Shown here: in pieces, positions 14,101 through 23,186 of the stretch
Position numbering within the stretch: the stretch's first letter is position 1
Layout of the letters: the number at the start of each line of letters is the position of its first letter
Assembly: GCA_900544595.1 (NCBI GenBank)
Contig: UQVQ01000003.1
Location: 1-64,000, forward strand
Direction of reading: 5' to 3'
Origin: an uncultured Bacillota bacterium
GTDB taxonomy: Bacteria > Bacillota > Clostridia > Christensenellales > UBA1242
DNA: 64,000 nucleotides
Position numbers and translations under genes: made by a program
Notes under the pieces: model-generated
Seen by the model: the letters and a program-made list of their open reading frames with translations, nothing else
Told to the model about the DNA's origin: nothing
The model's database searches: none

Positions 14101-16923
14101 CTACTGGACGCAATATCTCCATGCCCCAGAAAGTTTATCTTTTGAAATTTGTTTTCCGTCGCTAAGTCGGCTTAAAATTGGAACATTCGTTAAAAGAGAA
14201 AGTTTATCATTTGCCATAAGCGCAACGCTTGGGCTGTCGTAATCAAATTCAGCATAAATAAGACTTCCCTTAAGTCCAAGGTTAATTCCACGAAGCCCTT
14301 TGCGGTATCTTGCCGAAAGCCCGAATTCAGCAATTGGAACGCGTTTTGCAACACCTTTATCGGAAATTAAAGTTAAGTTTCCTGCTTTATCAACTTGGGT
14401 TGCATAAACAACATTGTCGCCGTCGTCAAGGTTAATTCCCTTAACGCCGCCCGAAACTCTTCCTTGAACAGGAATGTCAGTTTTTTCAAAGTTAAGAACC
14501 ATGGCTTGTTTTGTTACGCAAACAATTGAACCGCCCTCCTTAAACATTTCAACGCCAACAACCTCTTCAAGATTTTTAAGTTTAATTGCTTGGAAAAATG
14601 CTTTTGCAATGTCATATTCCTCAAGTTTTGTTCGTTTAACCATTCCGTCGCTCGTGAAGAAAATAAGTTCTTTCCCTTCAAGTTTTTCTGGAAGTTCGAA
14701 AATCTTAATTGCTTTTTCGTCGCTTGGAATTCTCTTGTCAACGGCTTTTAATGTTGCGCCTTTTTCTTTCCATTTAAGTTCTGGAATGAACCCAGCAGTT
14801 GTTTTATAGCAATTTCCTTTGTTTGTTAAAATCAAAATTTTTGTTGTGTTTTTTGTTTTAAGAAGTTGAGAATGAACATGCTCAACTGTTGAGGAATCGC
14901 CAAGGTCTTTTTGCGCAAGGTTAAAGTTTTTAAGAGGAATTGATTTAACATTTCCGCTTCCCGTAACCGCCAACATAACCTCTGTTTCGGTTATAACAGG
15001 CTCAATTTTAATCCTTGTTTTTGCTTCTTCAACAATAATTTTTTTGTCAATATTGCTCTTTCTTGTTGATTTAAAGCGGCGGCGAATATCGCCAAGTTCA
15101 CTTTTAACAACGCCAAGTTGAAGTTTTTTGCTTTCATAAATTTTTGTAAGTTCTGCAATTCGAATTTTAAGCGCTTCAAGTTCTTCTTTAAGTTTATTAA
15201 CTTCCAAGTTAACAAGACGCGCAAGACGCATATCCAAAATTGCTTGTGCTTGTTTTTCGCTTAAAACAAATTTAGAGCGAAGTTTAAGTTTTGCTTCGCT
15301 AACCGAGGCGGAAGATTTAATAATTTTAATAACTTCGTCGATATTTTTAATTGCAATAAGCAAGCCTTCCAAAATATGTGCGCGATCTTTTGCTTGGTCA
15401 AGTTCAAATTTTGTTCGACGATAGATAATTTCGCGTTGATATTCTGTGTAGTAGGAAATGATTTCCATGAGCCCCATTTGCTTTGGTTTTCCGCCTGCAA
15501 TTGCAACCATGTTAATTCCAAATGTAACTTGAAGTTGCGTTTGTTTAAACAAATAGTCCAAAATAAATTGTTCGTTTGCCTCTTTTTTAAGGCGAATAAC
15601 GGCTCTAAGACCGCTCCTGTCCGACTCGTCGCGAATTTCGGTTATTCCAGAAAGGAAATTCTTGTTTGCTTCGCGAAGTTCAGCAATTTTTTGAAGCAAT
15701 GCCGCTTTATTAACTTGATATGGAACTTCGGTTATAACGATTGATTTCTTGTCGCCCTTTTCTTCAATGTGAGTTTTTGCGCGAATTAAAACCTTCCCTC
15801 GCCCTGTTCGATAGGCTTGTTCAAGTTCATCGCCCGCAATAACAATTCCGCCCGTTGGAAAATCTGGTCCTTTAATGATTTTCATCATTTCTTCCAAACT
15901 TATTTTTGGATTATCAATGTAAGCAATAATTCCTTCAATAACCTCGGAAAGATTATGTGGAGGAATGTTTGTTGCAACACCAACAGCAATTCCATATGTT
16001 CCGTTAACTAAAAGGTTTGGAAAACGCCCTGGAAGCATCGTTGGTTCTTTTAAAGTGTCGTCGAAGTTAAGCATCCAACGAACTGTGTTTTTATCCAAAT
16101 CACGCAAGAGTTCCATTGCAAGAGGTGTTAAACGAGCTTCGGTGTATCTCATTGCCGCTGCACTGTCGCCATCGATTGACCCAAAGTTTCCGTGCCCGTC
16201 AACAAGAGGTTCGCGAAGAGAATAGCTTTGCGCCATTCTAACCATTGCGTCGTAAACCGAACTGTCGCCGTGAGGGTGATACTTACCCATGCAATCCCCA
16301 ACAATTCTTGCGGATTTTCTGTATTGCTTGTCTGGTTGAAGACCAAGTTCAAGCATGGTATATAAAATTCTTCTTTGAACGGGTTTAAGTCCATCTTCAA
16401 CGCGAGGAAGAGCACGGTCGAGAACAACGTGTTCGGTGTATGGAATCATTGAGTTATGAAGAACATTTTCAAGAGAAGTTAAAATAATTCCGCTTCCGTC
16501 CGCTTCCGAAAGATCGAGTTTAACTTGTTTCACTCTTTCTTTTCTAACGCTGCCCTGTGGCTTGCTTGTTTCTCTGTCTTGCTCAATTTCGTCCAAAATG
16601 CTTTCTTGTTTCGAAGAAGAAGGCGAACCCTGCGCTTCTTCCAAAATTTCTTCTTTTCTTTCTTCGTCGCTCATGTTTTCCAAGTTAACATCTCTCCTTA
16701 CTTTGCTTTTTTCTTCTTTAATGTTAATTTTCCCAAGTTCGTTTTCATTAAACTTTGTTTTTTCAATTTCTTGTTTTGAATTCAAAAAATCATCGAAACC
16801 AATTTGCCCATCCAAGTTTGCTTCAAACTTTTCCTCTTTTTCTTCAACAATTGGTTCAAGTTCGTCATAACATATTTGCCCTTCAATTGGTTGGGAGTTT
16901 TCGCTTTCGTTAAATTCGTCCAT
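14101..16923 (-). CDS. parC: Type IIA DNA topoisomerase subunit A (ParC/GyrA) with acidic N-terminal extension
   Basis: This is the DNA-cleaving subunit. It forms a tetramer with the ATPase subunit encoded at 19.6-21.5 kb. After about 150 residues of acidic, low-complexity sequence, the standard fold begins at LTSLENVLHNSMIPYTEHVV. The catalytic tyrosine is in AAMRYTEARL, and the quinolone region reads HPHGDSSVYDAMVRMAQ with wild-type Ser and Asp. The C-terminal beta-pinwheel is present, but I see no QRRGGKG GyrA box. This, and the partner's likeness to ParE, favour topoisomerase IV. Gyrase remains possible. At 940 residues it is longer than usual because of the extension. No Shine-Dalgarno; TAATAT (16930-16935) ends 6 nt before ATG. 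Confidence 0.9.
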   Translation of the reverse strand: MDEFNESENSQPIEGQICYDELEPIVEEKEEKFEANLDGQIGFDDFLNSKQEIEKTKFNENELGKINIKEEKSKVRRDVNLENMSDEERKEEILEEAQGSPSSSKQESILDEIEQDRETSKPQGSVRKERVKQVKLDLSEADGSGIILTSLENVLHNSMIPYTEHVVLDRALPRVEDGLKPVQRRILYTMLELGLQPDKQYRKSARIVGDCMGKYHPHGDSSVYDAMVRMAQSYSLREPLVDGHGNFGSIDGDSAAAMRYTEARLTPLAMELLRDLDKNTVRWMLNFDDTLKEPTMLPGRFPNLLVNGTYGIAVGVATNIPPHNLSEVIEGIIAYIDNPKISLEEMMKIIKGPDFPTGGIVIAGDELEQAYRTGRGKVLIRAKTHIEEKGDKKSIVITEVPYQVNKAALLQKIAELREANKNFLSGITEIRDESDRSGLRAVIRLKKEANEQFILDYLFKQTQLQVTFGINMVAIAGGKPKQMGLMEIISYYTEYQREIIYRRTKFELDQAKDRAHILEGLLIAIKNIDEVIKIIKSSASVSEAKLKLRSKFVLSEKQAQAILDMRLARLVNLEVNKLKEELEALKIRIAELTKIYESKKLQLGVVKSELGDIRRRFKSTRKSNIDKKIIVEEAKTRIKIEPVITETEVMLAVTGSGNVKSIPLKNFNLAQKDLGDSSTVEHVHSQLLKTKNTTKILILTNKGNCYKTTAGFIPELKWKEKGATLKAVDKRIPSDEKAIKIFELPEKLEGKELIFFTSDGMVKRTKLEEYDIAKAFFQAIKLKNLEEVVGVEMFKEGGSIVCVTKQAMVLNFEKTDIPVQGRVSGGVKGINLDDGDNVVYATQVDKAGNLTLISDKGVAKRVPIAEFGLSARYRKGLRGINLGLKGSLIYAEFDYDSPSVALMANDKLSLLTNVPILSRLSDGKQISKDKLSGAWRYCVQ

Positions 16924-16929
16924 AATACA

Positions 16930-17002
16930 ATATTATTTTAACACATTCAAAGCAAAAATTCAAAACAATTCATTTTGAAAAAAACAATTTTAATAGTATA
17001 TT
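16930..17002. promoter_or_regulatory. Divergent promoters of parC and the pseudouridine synthase, both leaderless in geometry
   Basis: To the left, TAATAT (16930-16935) ends 6 nt before the parC ATG, with a weak -35 (TTTTTG). To the right, TTGAAA (16975-16980), 16 nt and TATATT (16997-17002) end 6 nt before the ATG at 17009. Neither gene has a ribosome site in the 85 nt gap. Confidence 0.65.
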
Positions 17003-17008
17003 AAAACT

Positions 17009-17866
17009 ATGATAAAAAAAGAAATTATTGCAAACAAACAAGATAAAGTTCTTAATATCGTTTCAAAAAATGATATAAGTTACGCAAACGCAAACAAGTG
17101 TTTAAGAAAAAAAGATATTCGCGTTGACAACAAAAAAATTAGCGAAAACATTGTTGTTTTCCCTGGGCAAACGATAACAATTTTCCTGCCAGAAGAGGCA
17201 ATAGTTGTTGACGAAAGAAAGTTTTTTGAAATTGAATTTGAAGACGAAAATGTTGCAATCGTTAACAAAAAAAGCGGAATTGAAGTAACATCTCCAAACG
17301 AAAATTCAGTTGAAAAAATGCTTAATAAAAATCCGCAAAAAAAGTATTATGCGCTAAACAGGCTCGACAGAAACACCGAAGGGCTGGTTATTTTTGCAAA
17401 ATCAAAAAATGTTTTGGAAATTCTTAAAAAAGCAATGAAAAAGGACGAAATAAGCAAATTTTATTTGGCAAATGTTGTTGGCGTTCCAAGTTGGGAAACA
17501 AAAACAGCAATTTCGTTTTTAATTAAAGACGATGAAAGAAGCGAAGTAAAAATTTATAATTCACCAAGAAAAGATGCTGTTAAAATTCAAACAAACTTAA
17601 CAGTTATAAGTCGCTCCTCTGGCGGAACATCTGTTATTATGGCGGAAATTCATAACGGAAAAACCCACCAAATTCGCGCTCAGCTTGCAAACCTTGGTTT
17701 TCCAATAATTGGCGACGGAAAATATGGAAAGAATGTTGATAACAGAAAATTTAAAGAAAAAACTCAAAAACTTACTTCGTTTAAAATCATTTTTAAAATA
17801 AAAGATGAAAAATTGAAATATCTTAACAATTTAGATTTTGAAATTACGCCTTCATGGGCAAAATAA
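17009..17866 (+). CDS. RluA-family RNA pseudouridine synthase
   Basis: The enzyme isomerises uridine in rRNA or tRNA. The N-terminal S4-like RNA-binding domain spans about residues 1-62 (YANANKCLRKKDIRVDNKKI), and the catalytic domain follows. The motif RLDRNTEGLVIFAKS holds the catalytic aspartate, and NGKTHQIRAQLANLGFPIIGDGKYG is the conserved RluA C-terminal signature. The target site cannot be told from sequence. At 285 residues it has the normal length. It lacks a Shine-Dalgarno; the -10 lies 6 nt before ATG. The SDR gene follows after 11 nt. Confidence 0.9.
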   Translation: MIKKEIIANKQDKVLNIVSKNDISYANANKCLRKKDIRVDNKKISENIVVFPGQTITIFLPEEAIVVDERKFFEIEFEDENVAIVNKKSGIEVTSPNENSVEKMLNKNPQKKYYALNRLDRNTEGLVIFAKSKNVLEILKKAMKKDEISKFYLANVVGVPSWETKTAISFLIKDDERSEVKIYNSPRKDAVKIQTNLTVISRSSGGTSVIMAEIHNGKTHQIRAQLANLGFPIIGDGKYGKNVDNRKFKEKTQKLTSFKIIFKIKDEKLKYLNNLDFEITPSWAK

Positions 17867-17877
17867 GGAGAGAAAAT

Positions 17878-18660
17878 ATGGACAAAAAAGTTGTTTTAAT
17901 AACTGGCGTTTCGTCTGGAATTGGGCTTGAACTTGCTAAAAAATTCATAAAATCTGGCTGGAAAGTTTATGGCGTTTCAAGAAAAGAATTTTCGCTTGAC
18001 GGTCTTTCCCACATAATTTGCGATGTTTCTTCCCTTAAGCAATGCCAAGAAACTGTTAAAAAAATTGTTGAAAAAGAAGGGCAACTTAATCTTGTTATAA
18101 ATAACGCCGGAATGGGAATTTCGGGGTCAATTGAAAACACAAGCGAACAAGACGCGAGAAGAATTTATGACGTAAATTTCTTTGGAACATTTTTCATGTG
18201 TAAAAGCGCTTTGCCTTTTCTTCGAGAAAGCAAAGGAAGAATTATTAACGTTTCGTCTGTTGCAAGCAAATTCTATATTCCTTTCCAAGGTTTCTATTCC
18301 GCAACAAAAGCATCTGTCGACGCAATTTCTGCTGCTATGCGCGCCGAAACAAAGCCATATGGCGTTAAAATAACAAATGTTCTCCCTGGCGACACGAAAA
18401 CATCCTTCACGGCAAATCGCGTTAAACAAGACGACGGAGTTTATAACGAAAGATACACCTCATCAATTGAGAAAATGGAACACGACGAGCGAAATGGAAT
18501 GAGCAGCGAATATGTTGCAAATGTAATTTTCAAAATCGCAAACAAAAAGCGCCCTCCTTTAACAAAAACAATTGGAGTTCCATATAAATTTTTGCTTTTC
18601 CTTGCAAAAATTTTGCCAAACAGATTTATTGAATGGGTTGTTTCAAAGATGTATTCATAA
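17878..18660 (+). CDS. Short-chain dehydrogenase/reductase
   Basis: This is a classical SDR of 260 residues. The cofactor motif TGVSSGIG lies near the N-terminus, followed by NNAGMGISG and the catalytic serine in NVSSVAS. YSATKAS is the YxxxK active site, and PGDTKT follows it. The substrate is unknown; the arginine after the glycine motif (GVSRK) suggests NADP(H). I chose ATG 17878 because AAGGAG precedes it; a longer frame from 17854 overlaps the previous gene and has no site. It is the second gene of the pseudouridine synthase operon, and a terminator follows. Confidence 0.9.
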   Translation: MDKKVVLITGVSSGIGLELAKKFIKSGWKVYGVSRKEFSLDGLSHIICDVSSLKQCQETVKKIVEKEGQLNLVINNAGMGISGSIENTSEQDARRIYDVNFFGTFFMCKSALPFLRESKGRIINVSSVASKFYIPFQGFYSATKASVDAISAAMRAETKPYGVKITNVLPGDTKTSFTANRVKQDDGVYNERYTSSIEKMEHDERNGMSSEYVANVIFKIANKKRPPLTKTIGVPYKFLLFLAKILPNRFIEWVVSKMYS

Positions 18661-18670
18661 TAAAAAATTT

Positions 18671-18692
18671 GCCTTCAATTGAAGGCTTTTTT
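18671..18692 (+). terminator. Terminator of the SDR gene
   Basis: Perfect palindrome GCCTTCAATTGAAGGC followed by six T. Confidence 0.9.
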
Positions 18693-18736
18693 AACAAAAA
18701 TTTCTTTCTTTTCATATACAAGTCAAGAGGCAAAAC

Positions 18737-19237
18737 TTGGGAAAGAAAGATGAGTTTTTGGGGCGCAGCTACCCCGCTTTAAAAAGTTATTGCAAAAATT
18801 CCTATTACAGCGGAATTTTGCAAAATCTTTATGCCGGTTCGGAAGGCGAAGTTATAATTTTTTTGCAGCTTCGCTACCACTCAAACGTTTTAAAAAATTT
18901 CAATGCAAAAATTTCAAGCGTTCTTGAAGAAATTTCAATGTGCGACTTAAAGCACCAAGAGCTTCTTGCTTCGGCAATTGAAAAGACATATGGAAATCCA
19001 GTTTATGCAACTTCAACCGGGAAATGGATTGGCGGGCGGCAAATTGACTATGTTAAAAGTGTTAAACAAATTCTTTCCGTGAACTTGGAAGCCAAGGAAA
19101 AATCGATTATAGACTATAAGGTTGCAATTTCAAAAATTGATAACGTCCAAATTAAACTCTTGCTTGGTGCAATTCTTGCCGACGAAGAGAATCATCGCCT
19201 TATTTTAAAAAAACTTCTTAAATCAATTGAAGAATAA
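18737..19237 (+). CDS. Ferritin-like (diiron four-helix) protein
   Basis: The protein has 166 residues. Four long helices carry metal-ligand-like residues: E in GSEGEVIIFLQLRYHS, DxxH in CDLKHQELL, E in NLEAKEKSI, and ExxH in ADEENHRLIL. This is the spacing of rubrerythrin-like and ferritin-like proteins. Diiron binding and peroxide or oxygen handling are inference; there is no rubredoxin domain. The start is TTG at 18737, preceded by AGAGG. It has its own position after a terminator and before tRNA-Val. Confidence 0.7.
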   Translation: MGKKDEFLGRSYPALKSYCKNSYYSGILQNLYAGSEGEVIIFLQLRYHSNVLKNFNAKISSVLEEISMCDLKHQELLASAIEKTYGNPVYATSTGKWIGGRQIDYVKSVKQILSVNLEAKEKSIIDYKVAISKIDNVQIKLLLGAILADEENHRLILKKLLKSIEE

Positions 19238-19272
19238 AATTAAAAAAATTTTGAAAAATATTTGAAAAAATG

Positions 19273-19302
19273 TTGACATAATCGGCTAAGTTATGGTATA
19301 TT
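19273..19302 (+). promoter_or_regulatory. Promoter of tRNA-Val
   Basis: TTGACA (19273-19278), 18 nt, TATATT (19297-19302) with a TGG extension. Confidence 0.88.
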
Positions 19303-19313
19303 ACTTCTCGGTT

Positions 19314-19390
19314 GGAAGTTTAGCTCAGCTGGTTAGAGCACCTGCCTTACAAGCAGGGGGTCATAGGTTCGAATCCTATAACTTCCACCA
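19314..19390 (+). tRNA. tRNA-Val (anticodon TAC)
   Basis: Acceptor GGAAGTT pairs with AACTTCC. The anticodon loop is CTTACAA, the T-loop is TTCGAAT, and CCA is encoded. Confidence 0.97.
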
Positions 19391-19401
19391 TTTTTTTATT
19401 T

Positions 19402-19432
19402 AAAAACCTCCAACTCGTTTGAGGTTTTTTTT
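19402..19432 (+). terminator. Terminator of tRNA-Val
   Basis: AAACCTC/GAGGTTT stem followed by a T run. Confidence 0.88.
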
Positions 19433-19484
19433 GAAATAAAAACAACTTTCTAAACATTTTTAAGAGATAACATAATAAAAAAGG

Positions 19485-19522
19485 AAAAGGAACAATGCAA
19501 ACAAAATGCAAAGTTCCTTTTT
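19485..19522 (-). terminator. Terminator of the parE-like gene
   Basis: AAGGAAC/GTTCCTT stem with an inner TGCA pair, T-rich on both sides, between converging genes. Confidence 0.7.
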
Positions 19523-19563
19523 ATATTTAAAAAATATGAAATAGTCAATATGTTTTTAAATTT

Positions 19564-21510
19564 TTACATAAAAGTTTTTGCCATGAACTCATCTTCACGA
19601 TCGAAATTTGCATATTCCGAAATGTAGGCCTTTCTTGCCTCAATGTTATCCCCCATTAAGGTTGTTATCATCTTTTCGGCTTCGGCTGCATCTTCAATTG
19701 TAACGCGAATTAAATTACGTTTTTTAGGGTCCATTGTTGTTTCCCAAAGTTGTTCTGGGTTCATTTCCCCAAGACCTTTATATCGTTGAATTTGATAGCC
19801 TTTTCCAACACGCTCAATTGCCTCTGGAAGTTCTGCATCGGAATAAACATATTCTGTAACATCTTTTTTGTAAACTTTATAAAGTGGTGGCAAACCAATG
19901 TAAACATCGCCGTCATAAATCAATCCGCGCATATAACGGAAGAAGAATGTTAACAAAATTGCGCGAATATGCGCACCATCTTGGTCGGCATCGGAAAGAA
20001 TAATAACTTTTTTATATCTTAAATTGTCAAGATTAAAATCTTCTCCAACACCAGTTTCAAGCGCACTTATAATTGTTCTAATTTCTTCATTTGCAAGAAC
20101 TTGGTCAAGACGTTTTTTCTCCGCATTAAGAGGCTTCCCTTTAAGAGGAAGAATTGCTTGGAAAGTTCTGTCGCGTCCTTGCTTTGCGCTTCCGCCCGCG
20201 GAATCACCCTCAACAATGAAAAGCTCGCTAATTTCCGCTTTTCTGCTTGTGCAAGCCGAAAGCTTTCCAACAAGGTTATATTTATCAACGCTGTTTTTTT
20301 GGCGCGCAAGGTCTTTTGCCTTTCTTTGCGCTTCCCTAACTTTTGACGCACCTTTTGCCTTATTAAAGATAATTTCAGCGATTGACATATTATCTTTTTG
20401 TTCAAAGAACTTCAAAAGTTCGTTATAAACAATGTTATCAACTTCCGGACGAATTTCTGGATTCCCAAGTTTTGTTTTTGTTTGCCCTTCAAATTGAATA
20501 TTTCGCATTTTAATTGAAAGAATTGCTGTAATTCCTTCTCTAAAATCTTCGCCAATAAGGTTTTGTTCTTTTTCTTTAAGCCAACCTTGTTCACGCGCAA
20601 GCTCGTTCATTAAACGCGTTAAAGCCGATTTGAAGCCCGTTTCATGCGTTCCTCCTTCGCTTGTTGGAATGTTGTTAACATAAGAGAACATATTTTCGGT
20701 GTAGGTGTCGGTGTGTTGCATTGCAAGTTCAAGTTTAACCAGTTTGCTCTCGCCCGAAATGTAAACTGGATCTTTATAAAGTGCGGTTTTGTTTTCGTTA
20801 AGATAAATTGCAAAGTCTTTAAGCCCGCCCTCATATGCAAAAACCTGTTTTTGACCTGTTCTTTCATCCGAAAATTCAATGTAAACGCCTTTATTCAAAA
20901 ATGCAAGCTCTTTAAGACGCTTTAAAATTGTTTCTGCATTAAAAACAACGCTTTCGAAAACACGAGGGTCTGGCATGAATGTAACCTTTGTTCCTGTTTT
21001 TGTTGTGTCGCCAATTTCCATTAAAGGCGCAACAGGAATTCCGCTTCGAATTTTACCTTTTTCGTCTGCTTTGCTTTCAAATTCCATGAAATAGCGTTTT
21101 TTATTCTTGCAAACATAAACTTTTGTCCAAAGACTTAACGCATTAGTAACTGACGCACCAACGCCGTGAAGCCCGCCGGAATATCCATAGTTATCGTTAT
21201 TAAACTTGCCGCCTGCGTGAAGTTGAGTGAAAACAACTTCAACCCCGCTTTTATGAAGAGTTGGATGCATATCAACAGGAATTCCACGTCCGTTATCCTC
21301 AACACTTGCGCTTCCGTCTTTGTGAAGAGTTATCGAAACTCTGTTTCCAAATCCATTTGAAACTTCGTCAATTGCGTTGTCAACAATTTCCCATAAAATG
21401 TGGTGTAAACCTTTAATGCCAGTTGTTCCAATATACATTCCTGGGCGCAATCTAACCGCGTCAAGTCCTTCAAGAACAACAATGTCTTTTGAATCGTATG
21501 TTTTGTTCAT
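19564..21510 (-). CDS. parE: Type IIA DNA topoisomerase subunit B (ParE/GyrB)
   Basis: This ATPase subunit partners the A subunit at 14.1-16.9 kb. The GHKL ATP site shows EIVDNAIDE, DNGRGIPVDMH and GGLHGVGASVTNALS. The transducer contains QTKTKLGNPEIR. The TOPRIM part has EGDSAGGSAKQGRDR, the metal-binding DADQDGAHI, and LQRYKGLGEMNPEQLWETTM. Wording such as NNIPTSEGGTHETGF and ITTLMGD is closer to ParE than GyrB, but the two are hard to separate. I use the ATG at 21510 (648 residues), preceded by AAAGGA; the longer frame from 21540 has no site. Confidence 0.9.
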   Translation of the reverse strand: MNKTYDSKDIVVLEGLDAVRLRPGMYIGTTGIKGLHHILWEIVDNAIDEVSNGFGNRVSITLHKDGSASVEDNGRGIPVDMHPTLHKSGVEVVFTQLHAGGKFNNDNYGYSGGLHGVGASVTNALSLWTKVYVCKNKKRYFMEFESKADEKGKIRSGIPVAPLMEIGDTTKTGTKVTFMPDPRVFESVVFNAETILKRLKELAFLNKGVYIEFSDERTGQKQVFAYEGGLKDFAIYLNENKTALYKDPVYISGESKLVKLELAMQHTDTYTENMFSYVNNIPTSEGGTHETGFKSALTRLMNELAREQGWLKEKEQNLIGEDFREGITAILSIKMRNIQFEGQTKTKLGNPEIRPEVDNIVYNELLKFFEQKDNMSIAEIIFNKAKGASKVREAQRKAKDLARQKNSVDKYNLVGKLSACTSRKAEISELFIVEGDSAGGSAKQGRDRTFQAILPLKGKPLNAEKKRLDQVLANEEIRTIISALETGVGEDFNLDNLRYKKVIILSDADQDGAHIRAILLTFFFRYMRGLIYDGDVYIGLPPLYKVYKKDVTEYVYSDAELPEAIERVGKGYQIQRYKGLGEMNPEQLWETTMDPKKRNLIRVTIEDAAEAEKMITTLMGDNIEARKAYISEYANFDREDEFMAKTFM

Positions 21511-21649
21511 TTTGTTTCCTTTTAGATAGTTACAATACAATAATAATTTACCATATTTTCAGCAAAAAAACAAACTTTATCGAAAAAATTAAAGCAAAAT
21601 TCAATTTTTTCGCATAATTTTTATAAAACAACCATAATTAAATGCAACA

Positions 21650-21677
21650 AAAAAATGCCACGAGTGTGACATTTTTT
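21650..21677 (-). terminator. Terminator at the end of the ribosomal gene run
   Basis: AAATGTCAC/GTGGCATTT stem flanked by A and T runs, 11 nt past rplQ. Confidence 0.85.
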
Positions 21678-21687
21678 AATAATTAAA

Positions 21688-22197
21688 TTAAACTAACTCA
21701 ACAAGTGCAAGTTCTGCGTTATCGCCGCGTCTTGTTCCAAGTTTTGTTACGCGAGTGTAGCCGCCTTTTTGTCCAAGGTTTTTAGCTCTTTCTGCATATC
21801 TAGGAGCGTAAACATTGAAGATTTTTTCAACTAATGGGTGGTTAACATCTTCTGTTTTAGCTCTGAAAGCTGCTTTGCTCTCTTTTGCACCTTTTTGTTC
21901 TTGAAGGTCATAGAGATAGCTCATAATTTTTCTTCTAGCATTAAGTTTCTTAACGCCATCGTTAATGAACTCTTTTTTGCTTTCAACACCTTTTTCATTT
22001 TTAACTGTCTTAACAACTTTTGTTGTGTCTTCATAACTGTTGATTGCAAGAGTTATGATTTTTTCTGCAACACTTTGTGTTGATTTTGCACGCTCCAAAG
22101 TTGTTTCAAGTTTTTCATTCCAAAGAAGGCTTGAAACTTGGTTACGAATCATAGCAACGCGTTCTTTTGTTGGTCTTCCTAACTTACTATTTGCCAT
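21688..22197 (-). CDS. rplQ: Ribosomal protein L17
   Basis: L17 lines the peptide exit tunnel region of the 50S subunit. MANSKLGRPTKERVAMIRNQ and the C-terminal GGYTRVTKLGTRRGDNAELALVEL are typical. The protein has 169 residues instead of about 115-125. The excess is a lysine-rich insert at about residues 53-105 (KTVKNEKGVESKKEF and following). It is the last gene of the long ribosomal run, 12 nt after rpoA, with a terminator behind it. Confidence 0.97.
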   Translation of the reverse strand: MANSKLGRPTKERVAMIRNQVSSLLWNEKLETTLERAKSTQSVAEKIITLAINSYEDTTKVVKTVKNEKGVESKKEFINDGVKKLNARRKIMSYLYDLQEQKGAKESKAAFRAKTEDVNHPLVEKIFNVYAPRYAERAKNLGQKGGYTRVTKLGTRRGDNAELALVELV

Positions 22198-22209
22198 TTG
22201 TTTCTCCTT

Positions 22210-23166
22210 TTATTCTTCCGACTCTTTGAAGCTGAGTCCATATTCGTTAAGTTTTTCAAGAACTTCATCAATTGATTTAAGTCCAAGATTTCTAACTTTC
22301 AACATGTCTTCTCTTGTTTTTTGAATTAAGTCCTCAACAGTGTTAATGTTTGCTCTTTTAAGGCAATTGTAGGAACGAACTGAAAGTTCCATTTCTTCAA
22401 TTGGCATATCCAAAATCTTTGTTTTGTTGTCCTCTTCTGTTGAAACAAGGATGTTCATTTTTCCCATTGCTTCGCAAAGATCAACGAAAATTGAGATGTG
22501 GTCTTGCAAAATTTTACCGGATAAACTTACGATATCTCTTGCAGAAATTGTTCCGTTTGTTTCAACTTCCAAAACAAGTTTATCGAAGTCGATGCTTTGT
22601 CCAACACGAGTTGGCTCAACGCTGTAGCTGCATTTTTTAACTGGTGAATAGATTGAATCAATTGCAATGTATTCTGGGTTGTCGAGGAGTTCTTTGTTCT
22701 TAACATTAGAAACATATCCGCGTCCTTTCCCAACCAAAACTTCCAATTCAAAAGGATATCCTTCTTCAACGCTGCAAATATGAAGGTCTGGGTTTAAAAT
22801 TTCAACTTCACTGTTTGGTTCGAAATCTCTTGCTGTGATTTCTCCACCTTTTGTTGTTTTAATTCTTAAAACACTTCTGAAATCTCTGTCTGGATTTGCA
22901 ACCTTAACTGCAAGTCCTTTAATGTTTAAAACGATGTCAACAACATCTTCATAAACACCAGGAACCGTTGAAAATTCATGCAAAACTCCTGGGATTCTTA
23001 TTGCAATTCCCGCTGCGCCTGGAAGCGAAGAAAGAAGAGTTCTTCTAAGAGAGTTTCCAAGTGTGATTCCAAAACCTTTTTCAAGAGGTTCAACAGTGAA
23101 TTTAGCATAGTTTCCGTTTTCGGTTTCTTCGCATGTAATTTTTGGTTTTTCAATTTCCATTAACAT
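22210..23166 (-). CDS. rpoA: RNA polymerase alpha subunit
   Basis: The subunit dimerises to start core RNA polymerase assembly, and its C-terminal domain contacts promoter UP elements and activators. The N-terminal domain shows the conserved FTVEPLEKGFGITLGNSLRRTLLSSLPG. The C-terminal domain from about residue 250 has ELSVRSYNCLKRANINTVEDL and VRNLGLKSIDEV. The length of 318 is normal. GGAG lies 10 nt before the ATG. It lies between rpsD and rplQ, as in most bacteria. Confidence 0.98.
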   Translation of the reverse strand: MLMEIEKPKITCEETENGNYAKFTVEPLEKGFGITLGNSLRRTLLSSLPGAAGIAIRIPGVLHEFSTVPGVYEDVVDIVLNIKGLAVKVANPDRDFRSVLRIKTTKGGEITARDFEPNSEVEILNPDLHICSVEEGYPFELEVLVGKGRGYVSNVKNKELLDNPEYIAIDSIYSPVKKCSYSVEPTRVGQSIDFDKLVLEVETNGTISARDIVSLSGKILQDHISIFVDLCEAMGKMNILVSTEEDNKTKILDMPIEEMELSVRSYNCLKRANINTVEDLIQKTREDMLKVRNLGLKSIDEVLEKLNEYGLSFKESEE

Positions 23167-23186
23167 AATTTATAATCTCCTTCTTA

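Noticed and set aside
15376..15744. 122-codon open frame on the plus strand
   Set aside because: Antisense shadow of the topoisomerase A gene.
20024..20428. 134-codon open frame on the plus strand
   Set aside because: Antisense shadow of the ParE-like gene; no ribosome site and no family features.
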